This document shows, piece by piece, positions 11,498 through 23,419 of a stretch of 64,000 nucleotides of DNA (its first letter is position 1; each line of letters begins with the position of its first letter). The stretch is from Spirodela intermedia (Eukaryota > Streptophyta > Magnoliopsida > Alismatales > Araceae). The stretch covers positions 6,654,501 through 6,718,500 of the forward strand of contig LR746273.1 of assembly GCA_902729315.2 (NCBI GenBank), given 5' to 3'. A model generated the notes under the pieces. It made no database searches. It had not been told where the DNA came from and was given only the letters and a program-made list of their open reading frames with translations. The position numbers and the translations under genes were made by a program.

Positions 11498-12640
11498 TTG
11501 CTTCGATACACCCCTGATGCTTCAACTCGGTGTCAGTCGCATGCTGACCATCCACGTTAGGTGGCGATCTTATGAAGAAATAATCTGGGGTTGCTGAGAG
11601 GAAGATAATGATCCAATACAAAATTTGACCTCAAGCGGTTTCAGGAGCTTGACTTCCCGAGGGGAGAAGAATGGTAACAGAAATTATAATGGCTAAAAAC
11701 TGATTATTTTACAGTTTTTACTGCCATTGTCCTGGTCAAAATAATTTCCACCAAAAAGCTTTTGATGGAAGAATATCACACGACGATCTAACTCCAGGTT
11801 GATGGAGCATGATGCAGAAGGGAGAGGGTATTAGCAATGAGAGAAGACGTCACACCCTACGGCAAGAAAACACGCAGAATTTTTAGTCGGTCAATTCAAC
11901 TTTGCTCGTGAGGAACAGACAAAACAAGGGAAAAGGTGAGACGAATTCCCACGGTACCAGATAATCACGCAGTCAAAGACAAATGGCGTCCGCCGAATCC
12001 AATCTGAGGAAGTAAGAACCGAATTCAAAATCAAAGGTATCAAGAGGAGACCGTAAAGCTTAAAACAAATCTAGGCCATAAATGCGGCTGTCCGCCGTGC
12101 AAATTGTCAGCCGGTTCCCACATCCCACCGGAATATCCCGGAGGATGCGAACCAACCGGAAGACCAGTCATCAATAATCCATTTACTCACATCCAGTATC
12201 CGTCAGGACGATCTGAAACCGCCTCCCATTCGCCGACGGCGAAATACAGTGCGACAAGAACTCTCACTCCCCTGACCGACCGGATAAATTCCGCCATCGA
12301 GGCCACTCAGAAATCGGAAGATCAACCGAATGGCCGGAAACATCGCAGAAGCCGCGAGCAGAAGAGAAACGCGAGAAGAAACTTCTTACCGTGAATTTCC
12401 GGAGCGTCCGCAGTGAAAGAAAGCAGACAAGGAGCGGAAGCCAGAACGGAGGTCTTCCTCCACCACACTCCGCCAAATACAGAGCCGGCAAGGGAAGGAA
12501 GAGAGGAGGAAGGGAGGAAAAGGAGGAGCGAATCCTTCGCGCCAATGGAGAGCAGGATTCCCCCCTTCCTCGGGAGGGAAGGAGAGGGACGGAGAGGAAC
12601 AACCGATTCCCAACTCAAGATGCGCATCAGTCCGAGAATG
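11498..12640 (-). other. 5' leader and leader intron of the LPAT gene
   Basis: On the minus strand a donor (AATTCACG|GTAAGAAG, near 12,389) and an acceptor (GAAGCATCAG, near 11,515) frame an intron of about 870 bp just before the start codon. The likely first, non-coding exon is about 12,390-12,620. It is followed upstream by a CT microsatellite at about 12,640-12,680. No coding potential is supported here on either strand. Confidence 0.5.
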
Positions 12641-13153
12641 TCTCTCTCTCCCTCTGTCTTATTTCTCTCTCTCTCTCTCGGTGAATTTTCCCAAACAGGG
12701 CGTTTCTCTACGTATCGCTATGCATACACGGGAGAGAGAGAGTGACAGAAGTAAATATATTCGTGGCGTTGATGTCTTTCCTCTCCTCTTGATAAGATTT
12801 GTAGGTCCAGATAAAAGACGGCCAAGACGCGTGTCGAACGCTGGGAGCAGGCGCACGGGACCCGTAGGATCAAATATTGACACCATCGTGAGAAACTTTT
12901 CTGAAAAAAGGGCATTAATGAAAAATAATAATGAATGAGGTTGCATCTGTCGCGTGGCGACAAAAAGCTGACTTAAGGAGTTGACTTCTCTGCAAAAGCC
13001 GCCCGTTCGATCACGTGAAACCACGTTTCATAAAATCGCGTTCCGATTGGTCACGTGTTGGTTGTTTTTTCCATTATATTTAATGTACATTTTCAAGATA
13101 TAAAAATATCTGTTAATTTCCAAGACGAGGATTACGGCCGCCGGCGTCTCCTG
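12641..13153. other. Intergenic between LPAT leader and ELO-like gene
   Basis: Contains a short CT microsatellite (about 12,641-12,680), a GA tract near 12,731 and AT-rich sequence before the ELO stop codon. It probably includes the LPAT promoter and the 3' region of the ELO-like gene. I see no gene. Confidence 0.5.
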
Positions 13154-14071
13154 CTACCTGTCCTTCTGAACCGAGTCGCCGTCGTCGGCGCCGGCCAGTT
13201 GCCGGCCGTGGTGGGTGGAGGAGTCGTCGTCCTCTATGCCCTCCCAGCTCCGGCGGCAGTTGAGGAAGAAGAGGAGCAGCAGAGCGGCGTTGAGGACGGA
13301 GTTGAATGCCCAGGCGCCGATGCCGTTGCAGTCGCCCTTACAGAGGTGGAGCAGGAGGACGCCGGCGTGGGAGGCGAGGTTGCAGGCCATGAGCAGGCGC
13401 CGGCAGCCGGCCGCCACGCCGGGAAAGGCCGCCGGTGGCAGGCCGACGGCGACCCAGAAGCGGTAGCCGTAGACGACGGCGTAGGCGAGCGTGGTGGCGA
13501 GGATCGCTGCCACCTGCACCGACTGGGAGAACTCGAGCCAGACGAAGGAGGTGCAGACCAGGGCGCAGTGGGTGAGGAGCAGAGCGGCGAGGGACTGGCG
13601 GCGGCGGTGGCGGCGGGCGATGAGGAAGAAGGTGCGGAGGAGGTGGAGGAAGCGGGAGAGGTAGAAGAGGTAAGACCAAAAGAAGACGCGGCCGGCGGAG
13701 CGGGTGCCGGGGGGGAAGCAGAGGAGCCACTGCAACGGGTGGGTGAGCTTCGAGCTCCGCCGGTTGAGCCAGAACCAGCGGGTCTCGCGGATCTCGGCGG
13801 CGGAGGAGAGGAGCGTGCCGGCGAAAATGATGGAGGAGACGAGGAACATGGAGAGGGAGTGGGCGGCGGGGAGGGGCCCCAGGGGGAGTGGCCGGCGGCG
13901 GCCGGCGAGGTGGAGGAGGAGGTGCAGCGCGAGCGCCGCCGTGAGATAGGAGACGATGGAGGCGACGAGGAACCACCAGGTGCTGCCCCAAGACTCCGCC
14001 GGGCTCCACCGGAACCCTACGATTGCCGGGTGCCCCGTCATCCAGTACTCTATCGCGCCACCCCTGCTCAT
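13154..14071 (-). CDS. ELO/GNS1-SUR4 family protein, HOS3-like
   Basis: A single-exon gene for a 305-residue polytopic membrane protein of the fatty-acid elongase-like ELO family, closest to the plant HOS3 branch, thought to act in the ER in very-long-chain fatty acid or sphingolipid metabolism. Family marks are EYWMTGHPAIVGFRW at the N-terminus, WLEFSQSVQVAAIL, YAVVYGYRFWVAVGLP and the C-terminal CKGDCNGIGAWAFNSVLN. About seven hydrophobic segments can be seen. The canonical HXXHH box of fungal and animal elongases is not present; the equivalent position reads LLLTHCAL. The C-terminal tail is Asp/Ser-rich. A long open frame on the other strand is a GC shadow. The gene is head-to-head with the LysM gene, with about 500 bp between start codons. 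Confidence 0.87.
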   Translation of the reverse strand: MSRGGAIEYWMTGHPAIVGFRWSPAESWGSTWWFLVASIVSYLTAALALHLLLHLAGRRRPLPLGPLPAAHSLSMFLVSSIIFAGTLLSSAAEIRETRWFWLNRRSSKLTHPLQWLLCFPPGTRSAGRVFFWSYLFYLSRFLHLLRTFFLIARRHRRRQSLAALLLTHCALVCTSFVWLEFSQSVQVAAILATTLAYAVVYGYRFWVAVGLPPAAFPGVAAGCRRLLMACNLASHAGVLLLHLCKGDCNGIGAWAFNSVLNAALLLLFFLNCRRSWEGIEDDDSSTHHGRQLAGADDGDSVQKDR

Positions 14072-14498
14072 CTCTTCCGGGCGATGAACAGGTACGTGGC
14101 TGACTGGTTGGCTGAGAGGAGGAAGACGACGACGTAAACTCGAAGGAGAGACGTGTTGGATATTTATTTTTTGGAGAAGGGAGGATGAGTCTCAGATGGT
14201 CGCTTCGTTACACGTCTGCTTCTAGAAAGTCGCCGACGTTGACCAGGCTTCCTGTGGTCAGCAGTCAATGGGTCTCGTACTTGGGCTCTTATCTGTTGGC
14301 CCGATGTTCGGATCGCTTCAAAAGCTTGAAGTAAACGGACCAGGCCACGTCTCTCCATCAGAATCTTCCCCGAAGCTAGGGTCTGACGTGATTATATCCT
14401 TCTGGTTAAACCCCGGAGCAGTGGGGGCTCGATAGGAAGATTTCCTAGTCTAGAGAGAGAGCGCGACAGAGAGACAGCTGGGCAGTTGTGGCCCGTCG

Positions 14499-14532
<34 letters not shown>

Positions 14533-14579
14533 GTACATAAACCCCTCCCTCCTCTTCGTTCCAACCCAATGCGGGCCAG
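14072..14579. promoter_or_regulatory. Shared intergenic region of ELO-like and LysM genes
   Basis: About 500 bp separate two divergent start codons. A CT tract at about 14,503-14,532 and a TATA-like TACATAAA at 14,534-14,541 lie just upstream of the LysM start. I see nothing else definite. Confidence 0.45.
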
Positions 14580-16544
14580 ATGGGTAGCCGCCGATTTCCC
14601 ACCGTCTCCTTCCTCTTCCTTTCCATCGTCATCTTCTTCCCTTCCTCCCTGCTCGGCCAGCAGCCATACATCGGCCTCCGCACCAACGACTGCTACAACC
14701 CCCACAACGCCTCCTCCGGATTAGGGTACTTCTGCAACGGCGCCGCCGCCGCCTGCCCCGCCTTCCTCACCTTCCGGCCCGCGAACCAGTCCCTCGCCGC
14801 CGTCGCGGCCCTTCTGGGCGTCGATCCCTCTCTCCTCGCACAGGCCAACTCCATCTCCCTTGCAGCGACTTTCCCATCGGGTTCGGTGGCGGTCGTCCCA
14901 GTGAACTGCTCCTGCTCTGGCGGGTACTGCCACCTTCATCGCAGTTATTGCCACCATTACTGCTCGTAGGAATCATCTAATCTCAAAGGAAAACTGGTTT
15001 TCCACAGGTATTACCAGGCCGAAGCCTCCTACGTGGTCAGTACGGGAGACACCTATTTAACCATCGCCAACAACATCTTCCAGGGCCTCTCTACCTGCCA
15101 GGCGCTGATAAACCAGAACAGGAGCTCCTCCCAGGGGTACCTCATCGCCGGAAGCAGCATCCCCGTCCCCCTGAGGTGCGCCTGCCCGACTCCGAACCAG
15201 GCCTCTAATGGCGTCAGGTATCTCCTAAGTTACCTGTTGAAGGAGGGGGACGAGGTGAACATAAGCATTGCGTACGGAGTGACCAGGGAGGAGGCCCTCG
15301 CCGCCAATGGGCTCTCCTTCCGGGACACCATCTACCCCTTCACCACTCTTCTCCTCCCTCTGAAGAACGAGCCCCGCATCTCTCAGGAGACCATCCCGCC
15401 GCCCCCGCCGCCGCCGGAACCCTCCGCCGCCGCCGGCGGGAGCGGCTCCAACCGCACGAAAGTTTACGTGGGGGTTGGAGTTTCCATCGGCACAGTCATA
15501 ATCCTCTCACTTGGCGCCTTCTTTCTGATCCACAAGAGGAAGGAGAAGAACAACAACAAAAAGGGAAGCATCGTCACCGAGGACTCAACTGCGAATCCAC
15601 CATCGGTGATCCTCTCCTTGATCCCCAACATTTCCCTGAAAGTCTACGAGTTCCACCAACTGAACCAGGCAACGAAGGGCTTCTCCACCGAACGCCGGAT
15701 CGAGGGCTCCTCCGTCTACCGGGCGGAGCTGAGCGGCTCCCCCGCCGCCGTGAAGAGAATGAACAGAGATGTCTCCGGGGAGATCAACATCCTCATGAAA
15801 ATCAACCACTTCAACATCATCTCCCTCTCCGGCTTCTGCTCCCACTTGGGCACCTGCTACCTCGTCTACGAGTACATGGAGAACGGGTCTCTAAGGGACT
15901 GGATCATCCACAAGGACCGTTCCAAGGTCCTGTCATGGATTCAGAGGATCAAGATAGCTCTCGACGTGGCCATTGGGCTCGACCATCTCCACGGCTACAC
16001 AGAGCCGCCATGCGTCCACAAGGACGTGAAGAGCAGCAACATCCTCTTGGACGGAGACTTCCGGGCCAAGGTGGCCAACTTCGGGCTCTTCAGGCCTGCG
16101 GCCGGCGGCGGCGAGTTCCCGCCGACGAGGCACATCGTCGGCACCGTCGGCTACATGGCGCCGGAGTACGCCGAGCACGGGGTCATCTCCCCTTCGATCG
16201 ACGTTTACTCCTTTGGGGTGGTGATGATGGAGCTGGTCACCGGAAGGGACGCAGCGGCGGCGGCGCCAGGAGGAGAGGAGAGCTTCGCGGCGGCGCTGAC
16301 CTCCTTCCTCGGAGGAGGAGGAGGAGAAACACCTGAGGAGATGAGGAGCTTCGTGGATCCCTCGCTGGAAGGGGAGCACCCGCCAGCTCAGGTCCTGGCC
16401 ATGGCCCGGCTGGTCAACACTTGCTTAGAGGACGACCCAGCACGTCGGCCCGACATGGGGAAAGTGGCACGCGTTCTCTCCGTCATCTTGACTGAGTCGT
16501 TGACTTGGGCGGCGGCTCGGCCAGAAAATCCATTGAAAATATAG
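14580..16544 (+). CDS. LysM receptor-like pseudokinase, LYK4/LYK5-like (copy 1, complete)
   Basis: A plasma-membrane LysM receptor of the LYK4/LYK5 branch, which binds chitin-type oligosaccharides and signals with an active LysM kinase partner. Exons 14580-14923 and 15008-16544 sum to 1,881 nt, 626 residues; the junction rebuilds the conserved CSCSGGYYQ. Order: signal peptide (about 1-26); three extracellular LysM units framed by Cys-X-Cys pairs (NCSC, RCAC); a proline-rich linker; a transmembrane helix (VYVGVGVSIGTVIILSLGAF); and a kinase-like domain. The glycine loop is lost (EGSSVYRA), the ATP lysine remains in AVKRM (about residue 363), HRD reads HKD (HKDVKSSNILL, about 451) and DFG reads NFG (about 472). 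Loss of the loop and of the DFG aspartate predicts a pseudokinase, as in LYK5. This copy keeps its own promoter and is probably the working gene of the pair. Confidence 0.92.
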
Positions 16545-16879
16545 TATTATATATATATATATATATATATATTTCAGGTTCTACGTAGTTTTCCTTTTTT
16601 TTCAGCAAGGGAAGCTCCCGGTCAACTGGATGTGGTCAAGGGTGATCCCGAGGACGACACTGAGCATTCTATTTGTCAAAAAAATAATAAATAATTATAT
16701 ATTTCAGCTTTATTGTCATCGACCAAGGTCCGGGACAACAAATTCCCCTTGGTTTTCCCATAAATATCGGCCCAAAAATAAACACAAGAGCCTGAAGAAA
16801 ATAAAAAATAAGGCACAATAATCTATATTTGTCAATATAAGATTTTATGTAATTTTCAATTTTTTTTCCACGGATATTT
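16545..16879. other. 3' intergenic between convergent LysM and DA1 genes, with (TA)n
   Basis: Holds a TA microsatellite at about 16,549-16,571 that is missing from copy 2, then AT-rich sequence that should include the 3' UTRs of both convergent genes. A GCAAGGGAAGCTCCCGGTCAAC segment near 16,606 resembles the DA1 C-terminal coding end near 16,884, so a small piece of the DA1 3' end is repeated here. Confidence 0.6.
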
Positions 16880-17831
16880 TCAGCAAGGGAAGCTGCCGGT
16901 CAACTTGATGTGGTCAAGGGTGGACCTGGGGCCGTACTTGAGGACGGCCTGGTAGCCGGCTCTGAAGCCGTCCCCATACGCCGGCGAGGGGTCCGTTTCG
17001 ATCTGGTGCTTGAAGAACTCCCCGAACTTCTTCTCGAACTGGGACCGCGCCGCCTTCTTCGGAAGCCCCGAGGAGGAAGAAGAAGAAGCCAACGACGGTG
17101 AAGGTGATGCTGAGGTGGCCACCACGTGGGCTCCGGAGCCCGACACGATCTCCGACTCGAGCCACATGTGGGCGAGGACCTGGCATATGCCTTCTTCCAC
17201 CTCCTGGCTGAGTGTTCGGTATCCTGAGGGGTAAGAGAATGAGAGTAGGGGGAAGGTATTCACGAGCCCGCAGCACATAAATAATTATTCGCGTTGATGA
17301 CGTGGACCGGGTGATGAGTTGGCAATTACCATTCAGCCGGAGCCACGCGTGCATCATCTCATGAGCCAGAATCGATCCAGTCAGCAGCCTGCATTGGCAG
17401 AGTTCGCTTCGTCACCACAATCTTTATCACCCCTTTGCTTTTTTTCAACTGGGTTCAGAGTCCCCTACGAACTGGGATGAAACGTTGACTCGCCCTTTTC
17501 CTTTTTTGTCAACTGGATCTTCTTGGATCCCCAGAAACCATAATTTTCTTACTAAAACAATAAAAAAACTCATAAATAATGAAGCTCCCTACGAACTGGG
17601 ATGAAACGTTGACTCACCCTTTTCCATTTTTTCAACTGGGTTTTTTGGGTCCCCAAAACCCATAATTTCTCACTAATCATATAACCTCGTCAAGCTAGAG
17701 AGAGAGAGAAGGAGATTTTTTGCTTATCTTGATAGTAATTAACTTAGGGACTGAAAAATAAATAAAAAGAATGGTGGGTTCTAGGGTGGGGCCTAGAAGC
17801 GAAGCTAAGAAAATAAAGAAGCTGATAAATA

Positions 17832-17869
<38 letters not shown>

Positions 17870-20800
17870 ATGGGTACCTGGGGAGGCCGTAGAGGATAAG
17901 AATGGCAGTCACTTCGCAGACCCGGGTGAGCCTGTAGGGCTCCCTGATCATATCCATGACGCGATTCCCCGCGCCGATCCTCGGTCTCCTCAGAATCTGA
18001 AGCCAAATTGAGGAACAGGAGAGCCAAATGAGGCCCATCCATCACCCGCACGGGGCAGCAGCCGCCTCATAGCTGATGAGGAGAAACAACCCCAACCCAC
18101 TGGTAATCCCAAATAGCATTAAAAAACAGCCCTTACAGTGCTGACAGTCTGCTCCTCGGAGAGGCACAGCCCTCGGGTCTCCGGTAGGTGGTGATGCTGC
18201 CCTCCCTGCTCATCCAGCCACACAGGAATCACTAGAGATTTCATGAACAACATTGAACATAACATTTATTTTTATTATTTATTATTTATTATTTATTATT
18301 TATTTATATGCATATAGATTGGTGTATATGTAAAGATTAAAGATGCATATGGTTTGCTTATGGGAAGGTTTAAAAAGGGGGAAAAGGCTCACGTTCTTCT
18401 CTCCTTCCATGGCCTCGTTGAGGGCCTGTCTCTCGACCAGGAGCAGGGGGATCTGCTGGGTGACCTTCATGTTCAGGCCCTCGAAGAATTCCTGGATGTC
18501 AATGAAGAGGAGATGGCACTCGCTGTTGTCCATGATCGCAGAGTCCACGCACTCGAGGCAGAGCTTCCTCCCCTCATCCAGGGAGACGTAGGTTGTGTCT
18601 CTTGGCTGGGGACACAGATGGGGTCCCTGATATGATCAGACAATATTCCAGAATACCCATGAACAGGTCAGATCCATGAATGCATCATAGAACCCAACCT
18701 CCATTCTCTCGCAGCTGCAGCATCGAGGAGTGCCGTCGTGCTCGTGGAAAGGGCAGTACTTCTGCAGCCAAAATCGGTGTGCCCTGTACTCGATCAGACC
18801 TGCTGCATTCGTCGGGATCTGAAACAAAGATACAATGAAATAAAAATTACAGTATAATTAAAATATAATAATAATAATGATAATAATAATAATAATAATA
18901 GTAATAGTAATAGTAATAAAAGAAGGCACAGAGACATTGAAAACTTGTTCTTCTTGATGACTAGTACAATGGAGTTGAGGAATAAAATACATACAAATTC
19001 CTTGCAGACATCGCATTTAGGGTGATAGCGCTCCTTGTAGCAGGACTTGTGATATGGGTAATCCCCAGACATTGAAAACTGAGACAGAGATGATGCCAAT
19101 TATTTTCAGTTTCAGATGAAATGATCCTCCGAGGAGGAAGAAGATCACCAGGGCAACGACTCCCTCACCTCGTAATCAGATATGGGGCGACCACATGAGT
19201 GGCAGCAGAAACACTCTGGGTGCCAAACAGCGCCCATGCAGCTGAGGAAACGCCCATGGCCAATCCCCGCATTGCACCCGGCACATACCCTGAAAAATTC
19301 AAGGTTGATTATCGTCTGTTACTAACTTGAATCAAGAAACCGCACCATATGAAGGATTCCTTCTTATTGATTACAAAAATCTACTGTTTCTCTCACATCC
19401 ATACCCATTGACCCGGATCTATCATTGACAACAACCCACCAGAAATAGTCGGTAGGTACTCCCACCTGTTTAATATCTTTCTTCTGAACATATGGCATCA
19501 GCTTTGGCAGCTAAACGTGGAGCAGATTGTATCATCTCTCTCCACATCCTGGATAGATTACTAAAGAAGATGATCTTATATCCCATAGTCTTGGTGTTCC
19601 ACGTCCAATCACCAATCCCCCGACCCATGTTCTCCATTTTTCACAAAGGTCAACCCAAACATGCCAAGTTGAAGTACCTGGTCTTTTGGTCTAAGCCTGT
19701 TCATCGCCGATTGATGTCATGCGAACCTCCTCCACGCATCACACATATGGAAAAAAGTATCTCATTTACATAATCTCCCAAGTGTTCAATGAGGGCAAGT
19801 CATGAACTGGCATCGAAGAAGCACCAGTCTCTCCCATCACATGAGACAACATCTCTTCTTGCCTTCAAATTTCTACCCAATATTCATCCAATATCGCAAT
19901 CTAAAGCATTTGTAGTGAGTCTCCACCCCCGAAATAGTACGTATTTTCTATATGAATACATTTAGTTGTATTCGCACAAGAACTCAAAGTGAATGTGACA
20001 GCAGATATTCGCAAACAATCTAGGCACACTGAAAAATGCAGCACCGAAGACTAACCACAGTTATTAATGCCATCCACAAACCCTGGGTGTGTTCGCTATC
20101 GTTTAACTTATGCTCTTAAAGAAAGAAAGAAACTTTAATCGCCAAGAACAGTGCCCCATAGCTGAATATACAGCTAGCTAGATCGGATGAGCAACACATG
20201 ATTCATTCAAATCATCCCACAGAAATACATAATCTCAGAAGAAAAAAAATTTACCTGGTACCAGAGGAGAAAATAAAAGGTATAAGCTGATAATTATGTC
20301 CATTCTCGCGTGGAGGAGATTCGACATTTAAACTTTCTTGCAAAGCTCTTGCGAGTTGTTCGTCATCCTCCAAAAGGGATCCAGTATCTATACAAGAGAG
20401 TACACCGAGGAAATAATGTTATAAATATCGAGTATTTACCCTAAATAGGAATTAAAATGTTCATTTTACAATAATAAATGAGGGAGAAAATAATCCGGGA
20501 AAAAAATTAAAAAATATACAGAAATACACAATAGCTTTTGACTTCTTACCGATGGTAGGATCACAAAATTAAGAGATAAACTCTACACTTACCAACAGCT
20601 TTTGCCTTCCGTTGCTCTTCCTCTGAAAGGGAAAGCGCAATAGCATGGTCTATATCATCATTATCATAGTATGACTTGGACGCCTGTAGTAAAACCAGAA
20701 GCTTGGCTCATTAGAAACGGAGGTTAAACAGTAAAAAAGGATAACATCTGTAACCAGAAGATCGTCTGGATAAAAAAAGAAGAAACGAGGCAAAACAATA

Positions 20801-21934
20801 AATGGCATGGCTGAATGAATTTCTAAAAGGTCTAGATAATAAGGCAGCCATTGCATAGGAACAAACTCTCATCACCTAACACATAAAATAAATTGACTCA
20901 CAAGATTTTAGCATTCCAAAAATGATACTCGGTGTTTTTATTATAGGGAGTTTGGTTGCCCAGCATTGAGAAGAGGCCAAAAATATTCTTTAAGATCATG
21001 TTGAGTAAAAAATAATTCATTATTAGTTCCTAGGATTCAGGAGCACTTCTGAATCAGTTAATTCCACACGTCCATGTCGAATATGCGCATCAACGTTCAG
21101 AACTTCAAGGATTTTTTGCACAATATTGCAACAAAATAACTAAGAGCTGCTTGCCCAAATATTATAGGATGTACATCTATATATGTATACATGCAAATGT
21201 GTGCCACGTCTATGCATTTTTATATTGAAAAAAGTGGCATTCAGATATTTGCCTCATCGGTTTCATAGTTATGCCAAGATAAAATATTTTAAACAGCAGT
21301 AATCCCTAAGCATGTGCTTAAACTTTTGTAGGTTAATTGATGTCAATGAGAAAATCCTAAAAATTGAGAAAAAATAAAAAAAAGACATAAACGAGCAGTC
21401 AATGAATCATTATGATTAGCGGATATAAATCTGCTCGCTAGGAAATTCCAACGTGAAAATAGGAAGATAGGATATAGGATACAGATTTATCCCATCACTT
21501 CCAAGTGAGGTTGGATCTGATGTACACCCCAATATGTGAAAATAATAAAAGATAATAAAAATGATATTTTAAAGTTTTTAATCCCCTGAATCGTAAAACA
21601 TCTCGATGCTTGATTCTACCAGTTCTAAACAGTTTTGTGTCTGACTGTAGCGATATATTTTCAACAGAAAAGTATTTTCTGGCGCGAAATATTGATTTGG
21701 ACCGTGTATCACATCACTTGAAAAAAGCTCTTGATTCTCTTTGAAAGAGAAAGACCCTTAGTCACTGATCAAACACGCTAGTTAATAGTGTGTGAAAACG
21801 TAAAGCAAACCAGACATAATTACCGGAGGTGTGGAATGATCGTCCCATATTTCTTCTTCCCTGTATTTTCCCTGATATTGTCCTTCCGAAATTTTGTGGC
21901 TTGAACTCTTAAAGATTTTGTTGAGCCAGCCCAT
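16880..21934 (-). CDS. DA1-like LIM-domain ubiquitin-activated peptidase (copy 1)
   Basis: A DA1/DAR family peptidase; in Arabidopsis these limit cell proliferation and organ and seed size by ubiquitin-dependent cleavage of growth regulators, with E3 ligases such as DA2 and BB as partners. Eleven exons on the minus strand: 21824-21934, 20593-20683, 20255-20387, 19169-19289, 18995-19078, 18699-18818, 18393-18605, 18137-18205, 17878-17996, 17330-17388, 16880-17223. They sum to 1,464 nt, 487 residues, open throughout. Order: MGWLNKIFK start; two ubiquitin-interacting motifs ([15 protein letters not shown] about 48-62, [14 protein letters not shown] about 75-90); a LIM domain (about 113-180); a LIM-like segment; and the peptidase domain with zinc motif HEMMH (about 363-367) and third-ligand candidate in [15 protein letters not shown] poly-Ser insert lies in the last exon. 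It differs from copy 2 at several residues, for example ECHLLF and KYGP where DA1 proteins usually have a Pro and KYGL. Confidence 0.92.
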
Positions 21935-22022
21935 GATGTTATATCTTATCCAAGCGTATCCTAAGAAAAAAAATAGAATCAAACTTAGATGGTAAGCAAA
22001 AGAGATGCAACCTTAGTAAAAA

Positions 22023-22058
<36 letters not shown>

Positions 22059-23387
22059 CTATTTGACGACAATGCAAGATCCCATTGGCCAGACTTCAAT
22101 CATCCATTGAACATGAAAACGGTGAATCCTAGCATATTTACAAGGAAACAATGCCCCATTTTCTTCACATCAAATGTGTAAAGATTCGTGTTCTACTTTG
22201 TTTAAAATATTAGAAATACGCGTAATATTGAGCTACTGCCATTTAGAAGATAAATAAGCGCATTAAATATTGTTTTTTTTACATAAAAATCTACCACTAA
22301 ACCTCTCAACTTTGGCACGATTTACACGACACCAAATCCATATATGGCGAGAGGCTACATCAAAAACAGCAGAAACAGAAAAGGGCAGCCGCCTACTCTC
22401 ATTTTCTGAATCATCATGGGATTCTCCCAGCGTTCCAGGTCACAAGAGACGGCCCAAATTTCAATCAACGCTATCACAGAGGTCAACACATCTTATTCCC
22501 CAGCTTAAATTTGAAAGAATCTTTTCGTTATCTCCTTTCAAATGTTTCTGATAGATTTCAAGTAAGCTTTGTGATTGCCATTTTACTTCAGCTCCTGGAA
22601 ATAATCATAAGAACTACCTTACCAAGTTACGATGTCCATGAAAGTTTAACCAGAGCGCTACATCTGCCAGGGTCTTATCACCGTTCTCAATTGGAAAGTT
22701 AATTCCTTCAACTTCAGACCCACTTACGTTCTGCTAAATCTTTAATGACAATGAATTTCAAGAAGAGAAAAAAAAAAAAAAAAGTTTCAATCCACCATCT
22801 CAGATCTTATCGCTTAAACCCCGATTTTTCCTCAATTCCATCTAAGACACCAGGAAATGCCTGATCGATGAAAATCAGAACCCTAAACTGGATCAGAAAG
22901 ACTTTGGAAAGTCATCACCGACATCATCAAAACAAGCGTTGTCCAATCAATCTGGCGTGTACTTGTGGTCAAAAGAATGAAACTGGTCGACATTTTCCAG
23001 AGGATCCTACCAGACGTCATTCCTCAAAATGGTGGCAAGATACCCTCTTACTCTCACAGAATTATGTTCATGAGCCTGTGGGTGAAGATCAAACGCTCAT
23101 CTAGGTTCAAAATCCAGGAAGAAGAAGAAAGAAGAGACATTTTCCAGCGGGATTTTGATCTTCTCCTGGTTGTCATGTGGACTAGAGAAACAATTCCCCC
23201 AAATCTATCATTGCAAAGGAAATGAATGGCTATATATCTCCTTCGGTAATGATCAAGAGAGAAACCGGTAACAAGAGAAGAATATCTTCTGAGATCTCCA
23301 TAATGGCCCTTGATAAGGAAGGAAAGAAAAGAGGAGAAACTACTGGTGGGAGGATGGGCGCGCAAACGCGCAGAGAGGAAGGGGGGA

Positions 23388-23419
<32 letters not shown>

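Noticed and set aside
13055-14137. Plus-strand open frame of 360 codons
   Set aside because: Opposite strand of the intact ELO-like gene; acidic low-complexity translation with no motif.
16630-16821. Small plus-strand open frame after the LysM gene
   Set aside because: AT-rich, without motifs, and lies in the 3' region of convergent genes.
18867-18920. (AAT)n-type tract as a possible CRISPR-like or satellite array
   Set aside because: A simple trinucleotide microsatellite within a DA1 intron, present in both copies.
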